From: Bacillota bacterium
GTDB taxonomy: Bacteria > Bacillota > Clostridia > Acetivibrionales > DTU013
Direction of reading: 5' to 3'
Assembly (NCBI GenBank): GCA_023435925.1
Contig: JAEZLF010000109.1
Location: 1 to 32,356 of the forward strand
Length of the DNA: 32,356 nucleotides
The stretch's first letter is position 1. Every line of letters starts with the position of its first letter. Position numbers and translations under genes: made by a program. Of this stretch, positions 8,776-16,274 are shown piece by piece. Under the pieces are notes generated by a model, which saw only the letters and a program-made list of their open reading frames with translations, had not been told where the DNA came from and searched no databases.

Positions 8776-8818
8776 AGTATAATTTTACTCATACCACTGG
8801 TTCTGTTAAAGAACCAGT
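8776..8818. promoter_or_regulatory. Divergent promoter region with perfect 9-bp inverted repeat
   Basis: A perfect inverted repeat, ACTGGTTCT (8796-8804) and AGAACCAGT (8810-8818) with a 5-bp centre, lies between the two divergent genes. Overlapping -10 boxes are seen at 8776-8783: TATAAT on plus for the regulator and TATACT on minus for the transporter. The repeat falls at the transporter's -35 region and just downstream of the regulator's own -10, fitting activation of the transporter and autorepression. The -35 elements are weak. Confidence 0.55.
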
Positions 8819-8853
8819 ATAGCACTGATTTTGCAGAGCCAGTTGGAGGCATT

Positions 8854-10251
8854 ATGTTAGGAATTGAATTGAACCGAAAAAGTGAATTGCAGTTATGGCG
8901 GCAAATTTATCAGGTCTTAAAGGAGCTGATGCTATCCGGAAAACTGAAGGCAGGGGAAGCTCTGCCGTCTACACGGGAATTAGCAAGGGTGCTGAATGTT
9001 TCTCGCAATACAGTTTGCGAGGCTTATAGCTTACTAATTTCAGAAGGATTTATGTTAAGCCGTCAGGGAGCCCCCACACGGGTTTCTGATGGTTTATGCA
9101 TCGAATCGACTGAGCCGCCATTATCTTCTAAAATAGTAACCAATGAAGTACGGACAATTTCAGTAAGCTTTCGGACAGGCAGACCCGACTTAAGCCAATT
9201 TCCCAGGTTCCTTTGGCAGCAACTACTGCATATGGCTTCCGAGAAAATGCCTCTTGAGGCTTTTGGTTATACCGGACCACAGGGATTGTCTGAACTTCGG
9301 GAGGAAATTGCGGCTTGGTTATTTAGAAACCGGGGTCTTAAGGTTTCCTCTGACGATATCTTTATAACTGCAGGCGCAACGCATGGGCTGCATCTTATTG
9401 CGGATATTCTGTGTGGAGGTGGCCAAAAAATATTGATAGAGGACCCATGTCATATCGGTATGCTTGGCACATTCATAAACAAGGGCTGCTCCATTGTCCC
9501 AATACCGGTAGATACCGAGGGGATGCAGACAGATTACCTTTCAAAGTGCCAAAGTATAGGCCCGATATATGTTACACCATCTCATCAGTTTCCCTTGGGA
9601 GGAATTCTTCCCGCATCACGCCGTGCCATGCTGATTCGCTTTGCCAGGAATAATGATCTTTATATCATTGAAGACGATTATGACAGCGAGTTCCGATATA
9701 GTGGCGAGCCCATTGCTCCACTTTACGCTATGGATCCGAAACGTGTGATTTATGTTGGCACCTTCAGTAAAACAGTTTTTCCGGCGCTGAGGATAGGCTA
9801 TGCAATTTTGCCTTATCTGCTTCAGGCACGCTGGCGTGATCTGCGTACTCATACGGATGTACAAAATCCTTCCTTTGAGCAGGCTGCCCTGGCAGAATTT
9901 TTAAGGACACGCAAGCTTGACAGGCATGTCCAAAAGATGCGTAAAGTTTATAGTCAGCGCCGAAAGGTGTTATTGGAGTCACTGGAAGAAGCCTTTGGCG
10001 GCAGGTGGATTGCTTATGGAGATTCTGCCGGGTTGCATGTTGTTATCGATTTTCCCGGAATGCGATTTGACGAAGCTTTTAAAAAAAGCTGTCTTCAAAA
10101 TGGATTATATATTACTCCGGTTGAAAGACATTGTATAGAAAAAGGACGGCATCAAAGTAAGTTACTTATTGGATATGGGCACCTGGAACCTGATGTAATC
10201 AGAAACGGTGTTGTACTATTGTCTGATATTATTAAAGAATTAAATATCTGA
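8854..10251 (+). CDS. MocR/PdxR-subfamily GntR regulator with aminotransferase-like domain
   Basis: This 465-residue regulator has an N-terminal GntR winged helix (LQLWRQIYQVLKELMLSGKL, LPSTRELARVLNVSRNTV) joined to a class I aminotransferase-like domain. PLP-binding features are present: DDYDSEFRY and the Schiff-base lysine in GTFSKTVFPALRIGY. The frame is open upstream to 8689, but the added residues would run back across the shared promoter and into the divergent EamA gene. ATG 8854 has GGAGG 4 bp upstream and gives the normal family start (LGIELNRKSELQLWRQIY). MocR regulators respond to PLP or amino-acid-derived ligands and often govern a divergent gene, here the EamA transporter. Confidence 0.9.
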   Translation: MLGIELNRKSELQLWRQIYQVLKELMLSGKLKAGEALPSTRELARVLNVSRNTVCEAYSLLISEGFMLSRQGAPTRVSDGLCIESTEPPLSSKIVTNEVRTISVSFRTGRPDLSQFPRFLWQQLLHMASEKMPLEAFGYTGPQGLSELREEIAAWLFRNRGLKVSSDDIFITAGATHGLHLIADILCGGGQKILIEDPCHIGMLGTFINKGCSIVPIPVDTEGMQTDYLSKCQSIGPIYVTPSHQFPLGGILPASRRAMLIRFARNNDLYIIEDDYDSEFRYSGEPIAPLYAMDPKRVIYVGTFSKTVFPALRIGYAILPYLLQARWRDLRTHTDVQNPSFEQAALAEFLRTRKLDRHVQKMRKVYSQRRKVLLESLEEAFGGRWIAYGDSAGLHVVIDFPGMRFDEAFKKSCLQNGLYITPVERHCIEKGRHQSKLLIGYGHLEPDVIRNGVVLLSDIIKELNI

Positions 10252-10332
10252 GTGAAATGTAATAGCCCTCATTTTTTGTTCCCTTAAGGCAGGGCGGAGA
10301 ATGTGTCACATATAAAGCTGATGGCCACCCAT

Positions 10333-11313
10333 TCAGCATATCCTTGGCAGGCCTTCACCTATCAGCGGTGCGACGGTTCTGGCACCGCCAATTTTAGTTT
10401 TCAGTACAACGCCTGGCTTACCCTCTTCAAATTTACCCACCAACACCGCATTTTCCCCATAACGGGCGGTCTGTATCACCTTTAGCGCTTTCTCATACTG
10501 CTCCCAAGGCAGTACAATCAGCATTTTCCCTTCATTTCCCATATACAGGGGGTCCAGCCCCAGTACTCCACATAATCCGGCTACTGCTTCAGAAACCGGC
10601 AGGCTTTTTTCCCAAAGCTCCGCCCTGCATCCGCATGCGGCCGCAAGCTCATTCAACACCGTCGCAAGACCGCCTCGTGTGATATCCCTCATAGCATGTA
10701 TTTCAATTCCATTGCTTTGCAGTGCCTGAACAATTTCACAAAGGGGCGCTGCATCGCTTTGAATAGGATTCTCTATTTCCATTCGCCGGCTTAATATGCA
10801 GGCATGATGGTCGCCCAGCGTACCGGTCAGAACAATTGCATCACCGGTTTGAATATCAGCTGAACGCAGCGGTCTTCCCGTAATAAACCCAATTCCTGCA
10901 GTATTGATAAACATACCGCCGTTGCCTTCCACCACCTTCGTGTCGCCGGCTACAATTGTGACACCTGCTTCTGCTGCAGTCTGGGCCATAGAATCCGCAA
11001 CCCTTTTAAGGGTATCCGTTTCAAGGCCTTCCTCCAGAATGAAGCTTGCCGTCAGATATTTCGGCGCAGAACCCGCTGTAAGAAGATCGTTTACCGTTCC
11101 GCACACTGCAAGGCGACCAATGTCTCCTCCGGGAAAGAACAATGGCTGAACCACAAAAGAATCCGTAGTGAAAGCAACCTCACCGGTAACAGATAATACG
11201 GCGGCATCCTCCATGCAGGCCAGTACTTTGTTCCCATAGCTTTTTTCAAAAATCTCCCGCACCAGCCATGCGGTGTCCCTTCCGCCACTTCCGTGGCTTG
11301 CATTGATTTTCAT
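10333..11313 (-). CDS. hypE: Hydrogenase maturation protein HypE
   Basis: HypE dehydrates the carbamoyl group that HypF places on its C-terminal cysteine, making the thiocyanate that supplies the CN ligands of the Ni-Fe site. This 326-residue protein has the family start (KINASHGSGGRD), PurM-like ATP-binding segments (VAFTTDSFVVQPLFFPGGDIG, AGDTKVVEG, MRDITRGGLATVLNE) and the essential C-terminal PRIC, ending exactly at the acceptor Cys. ATG 11313 is chosen because AGGAGG lies 6 bp upstream; the frame extends 20 codons further with no ribosome site. It is the last gene of the ech-hyp operon and converges on the MocR-type gene. The 81 bp between them hold only a weak 5-bp inverted repeat. Confidence 0.95.
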   Translation of the reverse strand: MKINASHGSGGRDTAWLVREIFEKSYGNKVLACMEDAAVLSVTGEVAFTTDSFVVQPLFFPGGDIGRLAVCGTVNDLLTAGSAPKYLTASFILEEGLETDTLKRVADSMAQTAAEAGVTIVAGDTKVVEGNGGMFINTAGIGFITGRPLRSADIQTGDAIVLTGTLGDHHACILSRRMEIENPIQSDAAPLCEIVQALQSNGIEIHAMRDITRGGLATVLNELAAACGCRAELWEKSLPVSEAVAGLCGVLGLDPLYMGNEGKMLIVLPWEQYEKALKVIQTARYGENAVLVGKFEEGKPGVVLKTKIGGARTVAPLIGEGLPRIC

Positions 11314-11391
11314 ACTTTTCCTCCTATCTTCATCCCGACCGGCAGAATCATCCCAAGTCGCAATCCGTTTCACATCAGCCTGGACGGCACT

Positions 11392-12459
11392 TCAGCCGCT
11401 ACTTCCGGTGCCTGCCACATCCTCTATACCGTTTTCATACCATATGCCGCAGGCACCTTCGGCAGAGACCATGCAGGGTCCCATTGCGTTATCGGGAGTG
11501 CATCCTTTGCCAAATCGGGGGCATCCCGTGGGGTGAATTCTCCCCATGATCACATCCCCGCAGGCACACCCGGCAGGCATACTTTCCGCCTGCTCCGCCC
11601 CGCTTCCCGCATCATACTTCTCCCACCGGGGCCGTAATACAAGGCCGGATTCCGGTACCGTTCCGATTCCTCTCCAGACCGCATTCACCGGCTGAAAATA
11701 TTCTTTCACCAATTCCTGCGCTTTCAGGTTTCCCTCACCCTTAACCGCACTGGGATAGAAGTTTTTCACTGCAGGCTTCTGCCGGCCGATCTGCCGGACA
11801 ATTTCGTAAATTGAACATAAAATATGCTCGGCGCTAAAGCCGGAAATAACAAAGGGTTTCCGATACCGCTCACACAGGTCTTGAAAAGCTCCGATCCCTG
11901 TCACGGAGCAGACATGTCCGGGACACAAAAAGCCATCCAGCTCCTCCTGACTGCATACATAGTCCATGACAGCGGGCATTGTTTTCAATGATGCTGCCAA
12001 TCGTATGTTATCCAACTGCTCTGCTTCTGCCTGCTGCAGTAAAAGGGCATATACAGGCGCAGTCGTTTCAAATCCCACCGCCGTCACCACATAATAGTGT
12101 TCTGGATTTTCTTTTGCAAGCCGTATGGCTTCCAGCGGCGAATAAACCATTCTTACATCAGCTCCCGCAGCTTTTGCAGTAGAAAGGGAATATTCGCTGC
12201 CCTTTACTTTAAACAAATCTCCATAGCTCAGCACGGTATGCCCTTTCGTGAAAGCCAGCTCAACCAGCCGGTCTATATAAGAGACGGGTGTAACGCACAC
12301 GGGACATCCCGGCCCCGATACAAGCCTGATACTGTCAGGAAGAAGCTCCCGTATCCCATTTTTCACAATACTGGCCGTATGAGTTCCGCAGACCTCCATA
12401 ATCTTGATTGGCTTTTTGAATTGCTGCAAATATGCGATTACTTCCTCAATCGTCTTCAC
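11392..12459 (-). CDS. hypD: Hydrogenase maturation protein HypD
   Basis: HypD is the [4Fe-4S] scaffold that, with HypC, assembles the Fe(CN)2CO unit. This 355-residue protein shows the expected motifs: MEVCGTHT near residue 22, GPGCPVCVTP, VGFETTAP, CPGHVCSVTG, and the C-terminal cysteine set CACGD...HPTGCPRFGKGCTP...GPCMVSAEGACG. I use the GTG at 12459 (VKTIEEV): GGAGGAG lies 7 bp upstream, and it overlaps the end of hypC by 14 bp, indicating translational coupling. A longer reading to 12555 would run through most of hypC in another frame without a ribosome site. Confidence 0.93.
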   Translation of the reverse strand: MKTIEEVIAYLQQFKKPIKIMEVCGTHTASIVKNGIRELLPDSIRLVSGPGCPVCVTPVSYIDRLVELAFTKGHTVLSYGDLFKVKGSEYSLSTAKAAGADVRMVYSPLEAIRLAKENPEHYYVVTAVGFETTAPVYALLLQQAEAEQLDNIRLAASLKTMPAVMDYVCSQEELDGFLCPGHVCSVTGIGAFQDLCERYRKPFVISGFSAEHILCSIYEIVRQIGRQKPAVKNFYPSAVKGEGNLKAQELVKEYFQPVNAVWRGIGTVPESGLVLRPRWEKYDAGSGAEQAESMPAGCACGDVIMGRIHPTGCPRFGKGCTPDNAMGPCMVSAEGACGIWYENGIEDVAGTGSSG

Positions 12460-12673
12460 GGAAAGTCTCCTCCAGTTCATTGAGCAACCGGATGATCTCA
12501 TCTGCCTGCTCCATCGAAACAATTTCCACCGCATACCCCGCGTGAAGCAGTACATAATCCCCTACCCTGGGGGAAACAACTCCAATACTTATGTCCATTC
12601 TGTTCCCGGCGATATCTACCACAGCTTTGTTCCCTTCAATAGATATCACTTTCCCCGGTATCGCAACACACAT
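12446..12673 (-). CDS. hypC: Hydrogenase maturation chaperone HypC
   Basis: This 75-residue chaperone carries iron with its ligands between HypD and the hydrogenase large-subunit precursor. It has the invariant N-terminus MCVAIPGKV, whose Cys2 is the functional thiolate once Met is removed, then the OB-like core ending VGDYVLLHAGYAVEIV, and a C-terminal helix. The ATG lies 8 bp after GAGG. It follows hypF after 74 bp that contain 20-bp imperfect tandem repeats and overlaps hypD by 14 bp. Confidence 0.95.
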   Translation of the reverse strand: MCVAIPGKVISIEGNKAVVDIAGNRMDISIGVVSPRVGDYVLLHAGYAVEIVSMEQADEIIRLLNELEETFREDD

Positions 12674-12680
12674 ACGTTAA

Positions 12681-12731
12681 CCTCTTTTCTATTGACCTGA
12701 TCTTTTTTCTACTGACCTGGTCCTCTTTTCT
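12681..12731 (-). repeat. 20-bp imperfect tandem repeats upstream of hypC
   Basis: Two adjacent 20-bp units (12681-12700 and 12701-12720) agree at 16 of 20 positions, and a third partial unit matches the first ten bases of the first (12722-12731). On the transcribed strand each unit contains an AAAAGAGG- or AAAAAAGA-like purine run; the one nearest hypC serves as its ribosome binding site. Confidence 0.75.
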
Positions 12732-12747
12732 GCCAATTTAATTTTCT

Positions 12748-15330
12748 CTACTGTTGAAGTGCAATAAACACCTGCCCCAGAGCAATTCCTCCGTCATTGG
12801 GAGGTACTACCCGGTTCCAGAAAACTTCAAACCCTTGCGTCTTCAATCCCTTCACTGCCAGCTCCAACAGGATCCTGTTCTGAAATACCCCGCCGGTAAG
12901 TGCCACCTGTCTGATGTTTTCTCTTTCTCCAATGACTGTACATCCCTGTACCACCATTTCCGCCGCTGCTTTATGGAAGCCCAGTGCTGCTGCTTCACTG
13001 TCCTCGGATTCTATTAAAGCAGCTAACACATCTTTTGCGGAAAAGCACAGTACATCTCCCTCCCACTGAGGTACAAACCCCATATGAAGTGGTGCTTTTC
13101 CCTTATCTACCGCCCTGGCAGCAGCCTGCTCCAGCATGACTGCACATTTCCCCTCATAACTGTTGTAATGACAAATGCCAAGAAGAGATGCCGCTGCATC
13201 AAACAACCGTCCCATACTGGAGCTTTGCACTGTATTAATATGATGAGAAAGTGCAGCCATAAGCAACGATTTATCTCCGTCTGCTCCCATATACTCCCAC
13301 AAGCCTTCACTATATAATAAGCAATTGGCCACTTTACGGGCATCGGTTGCCGAGGTATCTCCACCCAACTGCTGAAAGCACTTCAAATGCCCTGCCCGCC
13401 TAAAGTCCGCACCATCACATACAAGAAATTCTCCTCCCCAAACACTTCCATCCGTACCGTACCCGGTTCCGTCAAAAGCCACCCCTAATACTCGTCCGGT
13501 TAGATGATGCTCCGCCATGACCGAAGCAACATGGGCATGGTGGTGCTGCACCTCCAGTACCGGCAGGCGGTTTTTCCCGGCAAAGGCCGCTGCTATAACA
13601 CTCCCCCGTTCTCCTGTAAGAGTTGTTGTCCCACCTCTTGTAAATGCTCCACTAAAGCCTGCTGTCTTGTAGCCTGCCCATGCTTTTGCAAAAGCCGATG
13701 AAAAATACTGCGGGTGACAATCACAAACCAAAACTTCGGGATGAATCTCCAGCAAATTTTGATACTCCTCAAAAGTATTTTCAAACCGCCGCATGGTTTC
13801 TTCTTCCTGCAGGTCTCCTATATACTCGCTTATATATGCATACCCTCCGGAGGCAATACAAAAACTGTTTTTCAGGTCGCCGCCCATCGCTGCAACAGCT
13901 CGTTCACAGGTCAATCCCAGGAATACCGGCTGAGGAACATATCCCCGGCCGCGGCGTATCATTTGGGGCTCAACTGCAGCAATCTTTGCAACGGAGTCAT
14001 CCAGCCGGCGTAAAATTTTCCGATCGTGGTACAGCACTCCGGCAAATAATGGCTCCTCGCTCCGTCTGAAGAATTCCAGCATTTCACGGTCGTCCTTTAT
14101 CAACGGAGAATCGCTCTTATTGGCACTGGTCATCACAAGTGGGCCTGTCTTTTCCAAAAGCATGATCTGTATAGCTGTGTAAGGCAAAAAACAGCCACAG
14201 CTGTCGTTTTCCCCAGTCACATCCCACCCAAACGAACCGTACTTCGCTATTTCCTTCTCTGTGAAAGCTTCTTCTTGCTGCTCCTCTACTTCAGGTTTTA
14301 TTCCTATCGAAGCCGCTTCAACCCCGTGCTCCCTTTCTTCTGATACTTCAGCAAAATAATCTTCGCTTCCGGATACCGAAACCCGGAGTTTTTCTTTCTC
14401 AGTCCCCTTTTTCTTGCGAAGTAATACAATAGGCCGTGCCGCCGAAGCCAGCAACTCCTTCTCCTGAACCGAAACATAGCACCTCTCTTGAACTTGCTCC
14501 AGGTTCAAAAACATAACGGCAAAGGGCTTCTCTTCGCGCCCCTTTAATACCCGCAGCGACCGCACAGCTTCATTGTTGCCCGGCAGGCAGGCCAGGTGGT
14601 AACCGCCAATCCCCTTGATTGCCACAATTTTTCCCGCAAGCAGATCTTGAATGGCCTGCTCCAGTACCTCCTGCTTTTCCATCCCGCCGTCCTTCCCCTC
14701 GTATAGCAAAGTCGGGCCGCAGTTGTTGCAGCCTATGGTCTGTGCATGATGGCGCCGGTTTCCGCATGTGATATATTCCTTTTGGCACTCCGGGCACATG
14801 ACAAAGGCGGCCATGGTGATATTCTCTCTATCATAAGGCAGGCGTTTTATAATACTGAATCTTGGTCCACAGGAAACACAGCTGTTAAGCGGATAAGCAT
14901 AACGCCTGTTTTCTGGATCCCTCAGTTCTTTTTCACAGGATTCACAAAGGGGTAAATCGGGCGGAATAAAAATCCCATTCTTTAGCTCTTCCCCTTCACT
15001 TTCCAAAATTTCAAATCTCCGGTTTTTCAGTTTTCTCAAAGGCTCTATGCTTCGGTTTTTCTGTTCTCTCAAAAGCTCCGGGTTCAGTGTTTCTATTTCT
15101 TTTATCACGGCAAAAGGCAGCTGCGGATTCTCCACATCAGCCAAAAAAGCAGCCAACTGCTCTGGGCTGCCCTCCACGCCGATCTCTACCGCGCCACCGG
15201 TATTTCTCACATATCCATACACATCGTGTTTTTCTGCCAGTGACGCTACATAGGGACGAAAACCCAATCCCTGCACATTGCCATATAGTCTGATCCGGCG
15301 ATATTCTTTTTTGCTCACATCATGATCCAT
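12748..15330 (-). CDS. hypF: Carbamoyltransferase HypF, enlarged by three insertions
   Basis: HypF makes carbamoyl-adenylate from carbamoyl phosphate and passes the carbamoyl group to HypE. Domains in order: acylphosphatase (GNVQGLGFRPYV, residues 17-28), paired Zn fingers (CESC, CVSCGP, CPEC, CNNCGP, residues 129-205), a YrdC-like domain (about 220-465) and a Kae1-like carbamoyltransferase domain with HHHAHVAS (596-603) and FDGTGYGTDG. At 860 residues it is roughly 100 longer than the usual 750-770. Extra sequence is apparent at 82-104 (a duplicated LR-x2-KNR unit), at about 307-376 (an acidic Glu-rich stretch where most HypF proteins have a short loop) and at about 550-585. The reading frame is intact, so the protein is probably functional. 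The start is ATG 15330 with only a weak ribosome site; ATG 15321 is out of frame. Confidence 0.92.
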   Translation of the reverse strand: MDHDVSKKEYRRIRLYGNVQGLGFRPYVASLAEKHDVYGYVRNTGGAVEIGVEGSPEQLAAFLADVENPQLPFAVIKEIETLNPELLREQKNRSIEPLRKLKNRRFEILESEGEELKNGIFIPPDLPLCESCEKELRDPENRRYAYPLNSCVSCGPRFSIIKRLPYDRENITMAAFVMCPECQKEYITCGNRRHHAQTIGCNNCGPTLLYEGKDGGMEKQEVLEQAIQDLLAGKIVAIKGIGGYHLACLPGNNEAVRSLRVLKGREEKPFAVMFLNLEQVQERCYVSVQEKELLASAARPIVLLRKKKGTEKEKLRVSVSGSEDYFAEVSEEREHGVEAASIGIKPEVEEQQEEAFTEKEIAKYGSFGWDVTGENDSCGCFLPYTAIQIMLLEKTGPLVMTSANKSDSPLIKDDREMLEFFRRSEEPLFAGVLYHDRKILRRLDDSVAKIAAVEPQMIRRGRGYVPQPVFLGLTCERAVAAMGGDLKNSFCIASGGYAYISEYIGDLQEEETMRRFENTFEEYQNLLEIHPEVLVCDCHPQYFSSAFAKAWAGYKTAGFSGAFTRGGTTTLTGERGSVIAAAFAGKNRLPVLEVQHHHAHVASVMAEHHLTGRVLGVAFDGTGYGTDGSVWGGEFLVCDGADFRRAGHLKCFQQLGGDTSATDARKVANCLLYSEGLWEYMGADGDKSLLMAALSHHINTVQSSSMGRLFDAAASLLGICHYNSYEGKCAVMLEQAAARAVDKGKAPLHMGFVPQWEGDVLCFSAKDVLAALIESEDSEAAALGFHKAAAEMVVQGCTVIGERENIRQVALTGGVFQNRILLELAVKGLKTQGFEVFWNRVVPPNDGGIALGQVFIALQQ
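15021..15078 (-). repeat. 33-bp in-frame tandem duplication inside hypF
   Basis: The 25-bp segments 15021-15045 and 15054-15078 agree at 22 positions with a 33-bp period, that is exactly 11 codons. They encode the doubled LREQKNR / LRKLKNR element after the acylphosphatase domain. Confidence 0.8.
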
Positions 15331-15407
15331 TTCTAAAACTTCTTTCAGCCTTTACAAAATAGCTATTTCTCAAAAACTTCTATGCTTGCCGGGCTTAATA
15401 GCAGCAT

Positions 15408-15518
15408 TAATCCAATACCATTCCGGTACTATTCCAGTTTTATTCCAGTTTTATTCCGGTTCTAATCCTGCATTAATCCTCTAATAATCCTGTATCAGTC
15501 CGGTATTATTCCTGCTGA
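15408..15518 (-). repeat. Ten-unit 11-bp phased tandem array between hypA and hypF
   Basis: The tetranucleotide NTCC (TTCC, ATCC or GTCC on plus) recurs at 15410, 15421, 15432, 15443, 15454, 15465, 15476, 15487, 15498 and 15509, always exactly 11 bp apart. The central units are nearly identical (TATTCCAGTTT or TATTCCGGTTC). On the transcribed strand this is a GGAATA-type unit. The array covers the hypA stop codon and most of the 175-bp gap before hypF, where hypB would often lie. Confidence 0.9.
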
Positions 15519-15853
15519 ACCACTATAGACTCCACGTAGAATTCACGCCCTGTTTCAGTCGGCACACCTTCCCCTCCACAATCGGGGCAGGCAAATGAAA
15601 ACGGTTTCCGTTCAAACATTGAACCACAGCTTTGGCAACGCAGCTTTGGCACGATACGCTGAATATTCAGAACCGCGCCGGCACAACAGGTTTCTTCTGC
15701 AATGATGTCAAAATACATCCGGATACACTCTGCCAGATACTCACTGTGATCGCCCACAACAAGGTTTATTTCCGTCACTCTATAGGCATTATTCTTTTGT
15801 GCATACTCCTGCGCTATTCGTATGATCTGCTGTGTCACCGGATACTCGTGCAA
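15506..15853 (-). CDS. hypA: Nickel-insertion protein HypA
   Basis: HypA delivers Ni to the hydrogenase large subunit. With the TTG at 15853 as start, the 115-residue protein begins Met-His-Glu-Tyr-Pro-Val-Thr, the conserved MHE N-terminus in which the amino group and His2 bind Ni. An ATG 12 bp upstream would bury this motif by adding four residues, so the TTG is preferred. The C-terminal Zn site has both pairs, CQSC and CPDC. The start lies inside the end of echF (65-bp overlap), implying coupled translation. Its stop codon lies inside the 11-bp repeat array. Confidence 0.92.
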   Translation of the reverse strand: MHEYPVTQQIIRIAQEYAQKNNAYRVTEINLVVGDHSEYLAECIRMYFDIIAEETCCAGAVLNIQRIVPKLRCQSCGSMFERKPFSFACPDCGGEGVPTETGREFYVESIVVQQE

Positions 15854-16184
15854 GCTCCAAAACATCCTTTCTCATGCTGCGTGCAGGTTTCGGCAGTTCA
15901 TAAATCAGGCTGAGGCACTTTTTAGGGCATACCTCAACACAGCAGCCACACTGTACACAGCAAAAACGTTCTATCGACCATGTCTTATCAGGCCATGATA
16001 CCTCGATAGCCCCGGTAGGGCACTTCTTCTGGCAGATCCCGCAAAACACGCAGGACTCTATCTGGTTCTGTATCATCCCGCGATTGCCCTCAACAGGCAG
16101 TTTCGGTTTCAGAGGATAAAACACGGTAACCGGCTTCTTAAATATACTTTGTATAATCAACTTTCCCATTGGCAATATCGGCAT
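15789..16184 (-). CDS. echF: Ech hydrogenase ferredoxin-like subunit EchF
   Basis: EchF is the 2x[4Fe-4S] subunit that relays electrons from soluble ferredoxin to the hydrogenase. With ATG 16184 it has 131 residues: an N-terminal MGKLIIQSIFKKPVTVFYP typical of EchF, then CVFCGICQKKCP (Cys45, 48, 51, 55) and CVQCGCCVEVCP (Cys76, 79, 82, 86). The frame is open to a TTG at 16265 only 9 bp after echE, but the ATG has AAAAGGA 10 bp upstream and matches the family start. The last ~20 residues are encoded in the overlap with hypA and look unconserved. Confidence 0.9.
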   Translation of the reverse strand: MPILPMGKLIIQSIFKKPVTVFYPLKPKLPVEGNRGMIQNQIESCVFCGICQKKCPTGAIEVSWPDKTWSIERFCCVQCGCCVEVCPKKCLSLIYELPKPARSMRKDVLELARVSGDTADHTNSAGVCTKE

Positions 16185-16274
16185 TTCATTCACATCCTTT
16201 TCATTTTTCCCAGTATCAGGAATACTGCCCATCCTGTCACATTTATGCCCACACCGTTCATCCAAACTTTTCCG

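Noticed and set aside
8689..8853. Longer N-terminus for the MocR-type regulator
   Set aside because: The extension crosses the divergent promoter and the EamA start, while ATG 8854 has a good GGAGG site and the family-typical start.
10252..10332. Bidirectional terminator between the MocR-type gene and hypE
   Set aside because: Only a 5-bp GCCCT/AGGGC pairing with a long loop was found, too weak to call.
15408..15518. CRISPR array
   Set aside because: The period is only 11 bp with no distinct spacers, and no cas genes are present.
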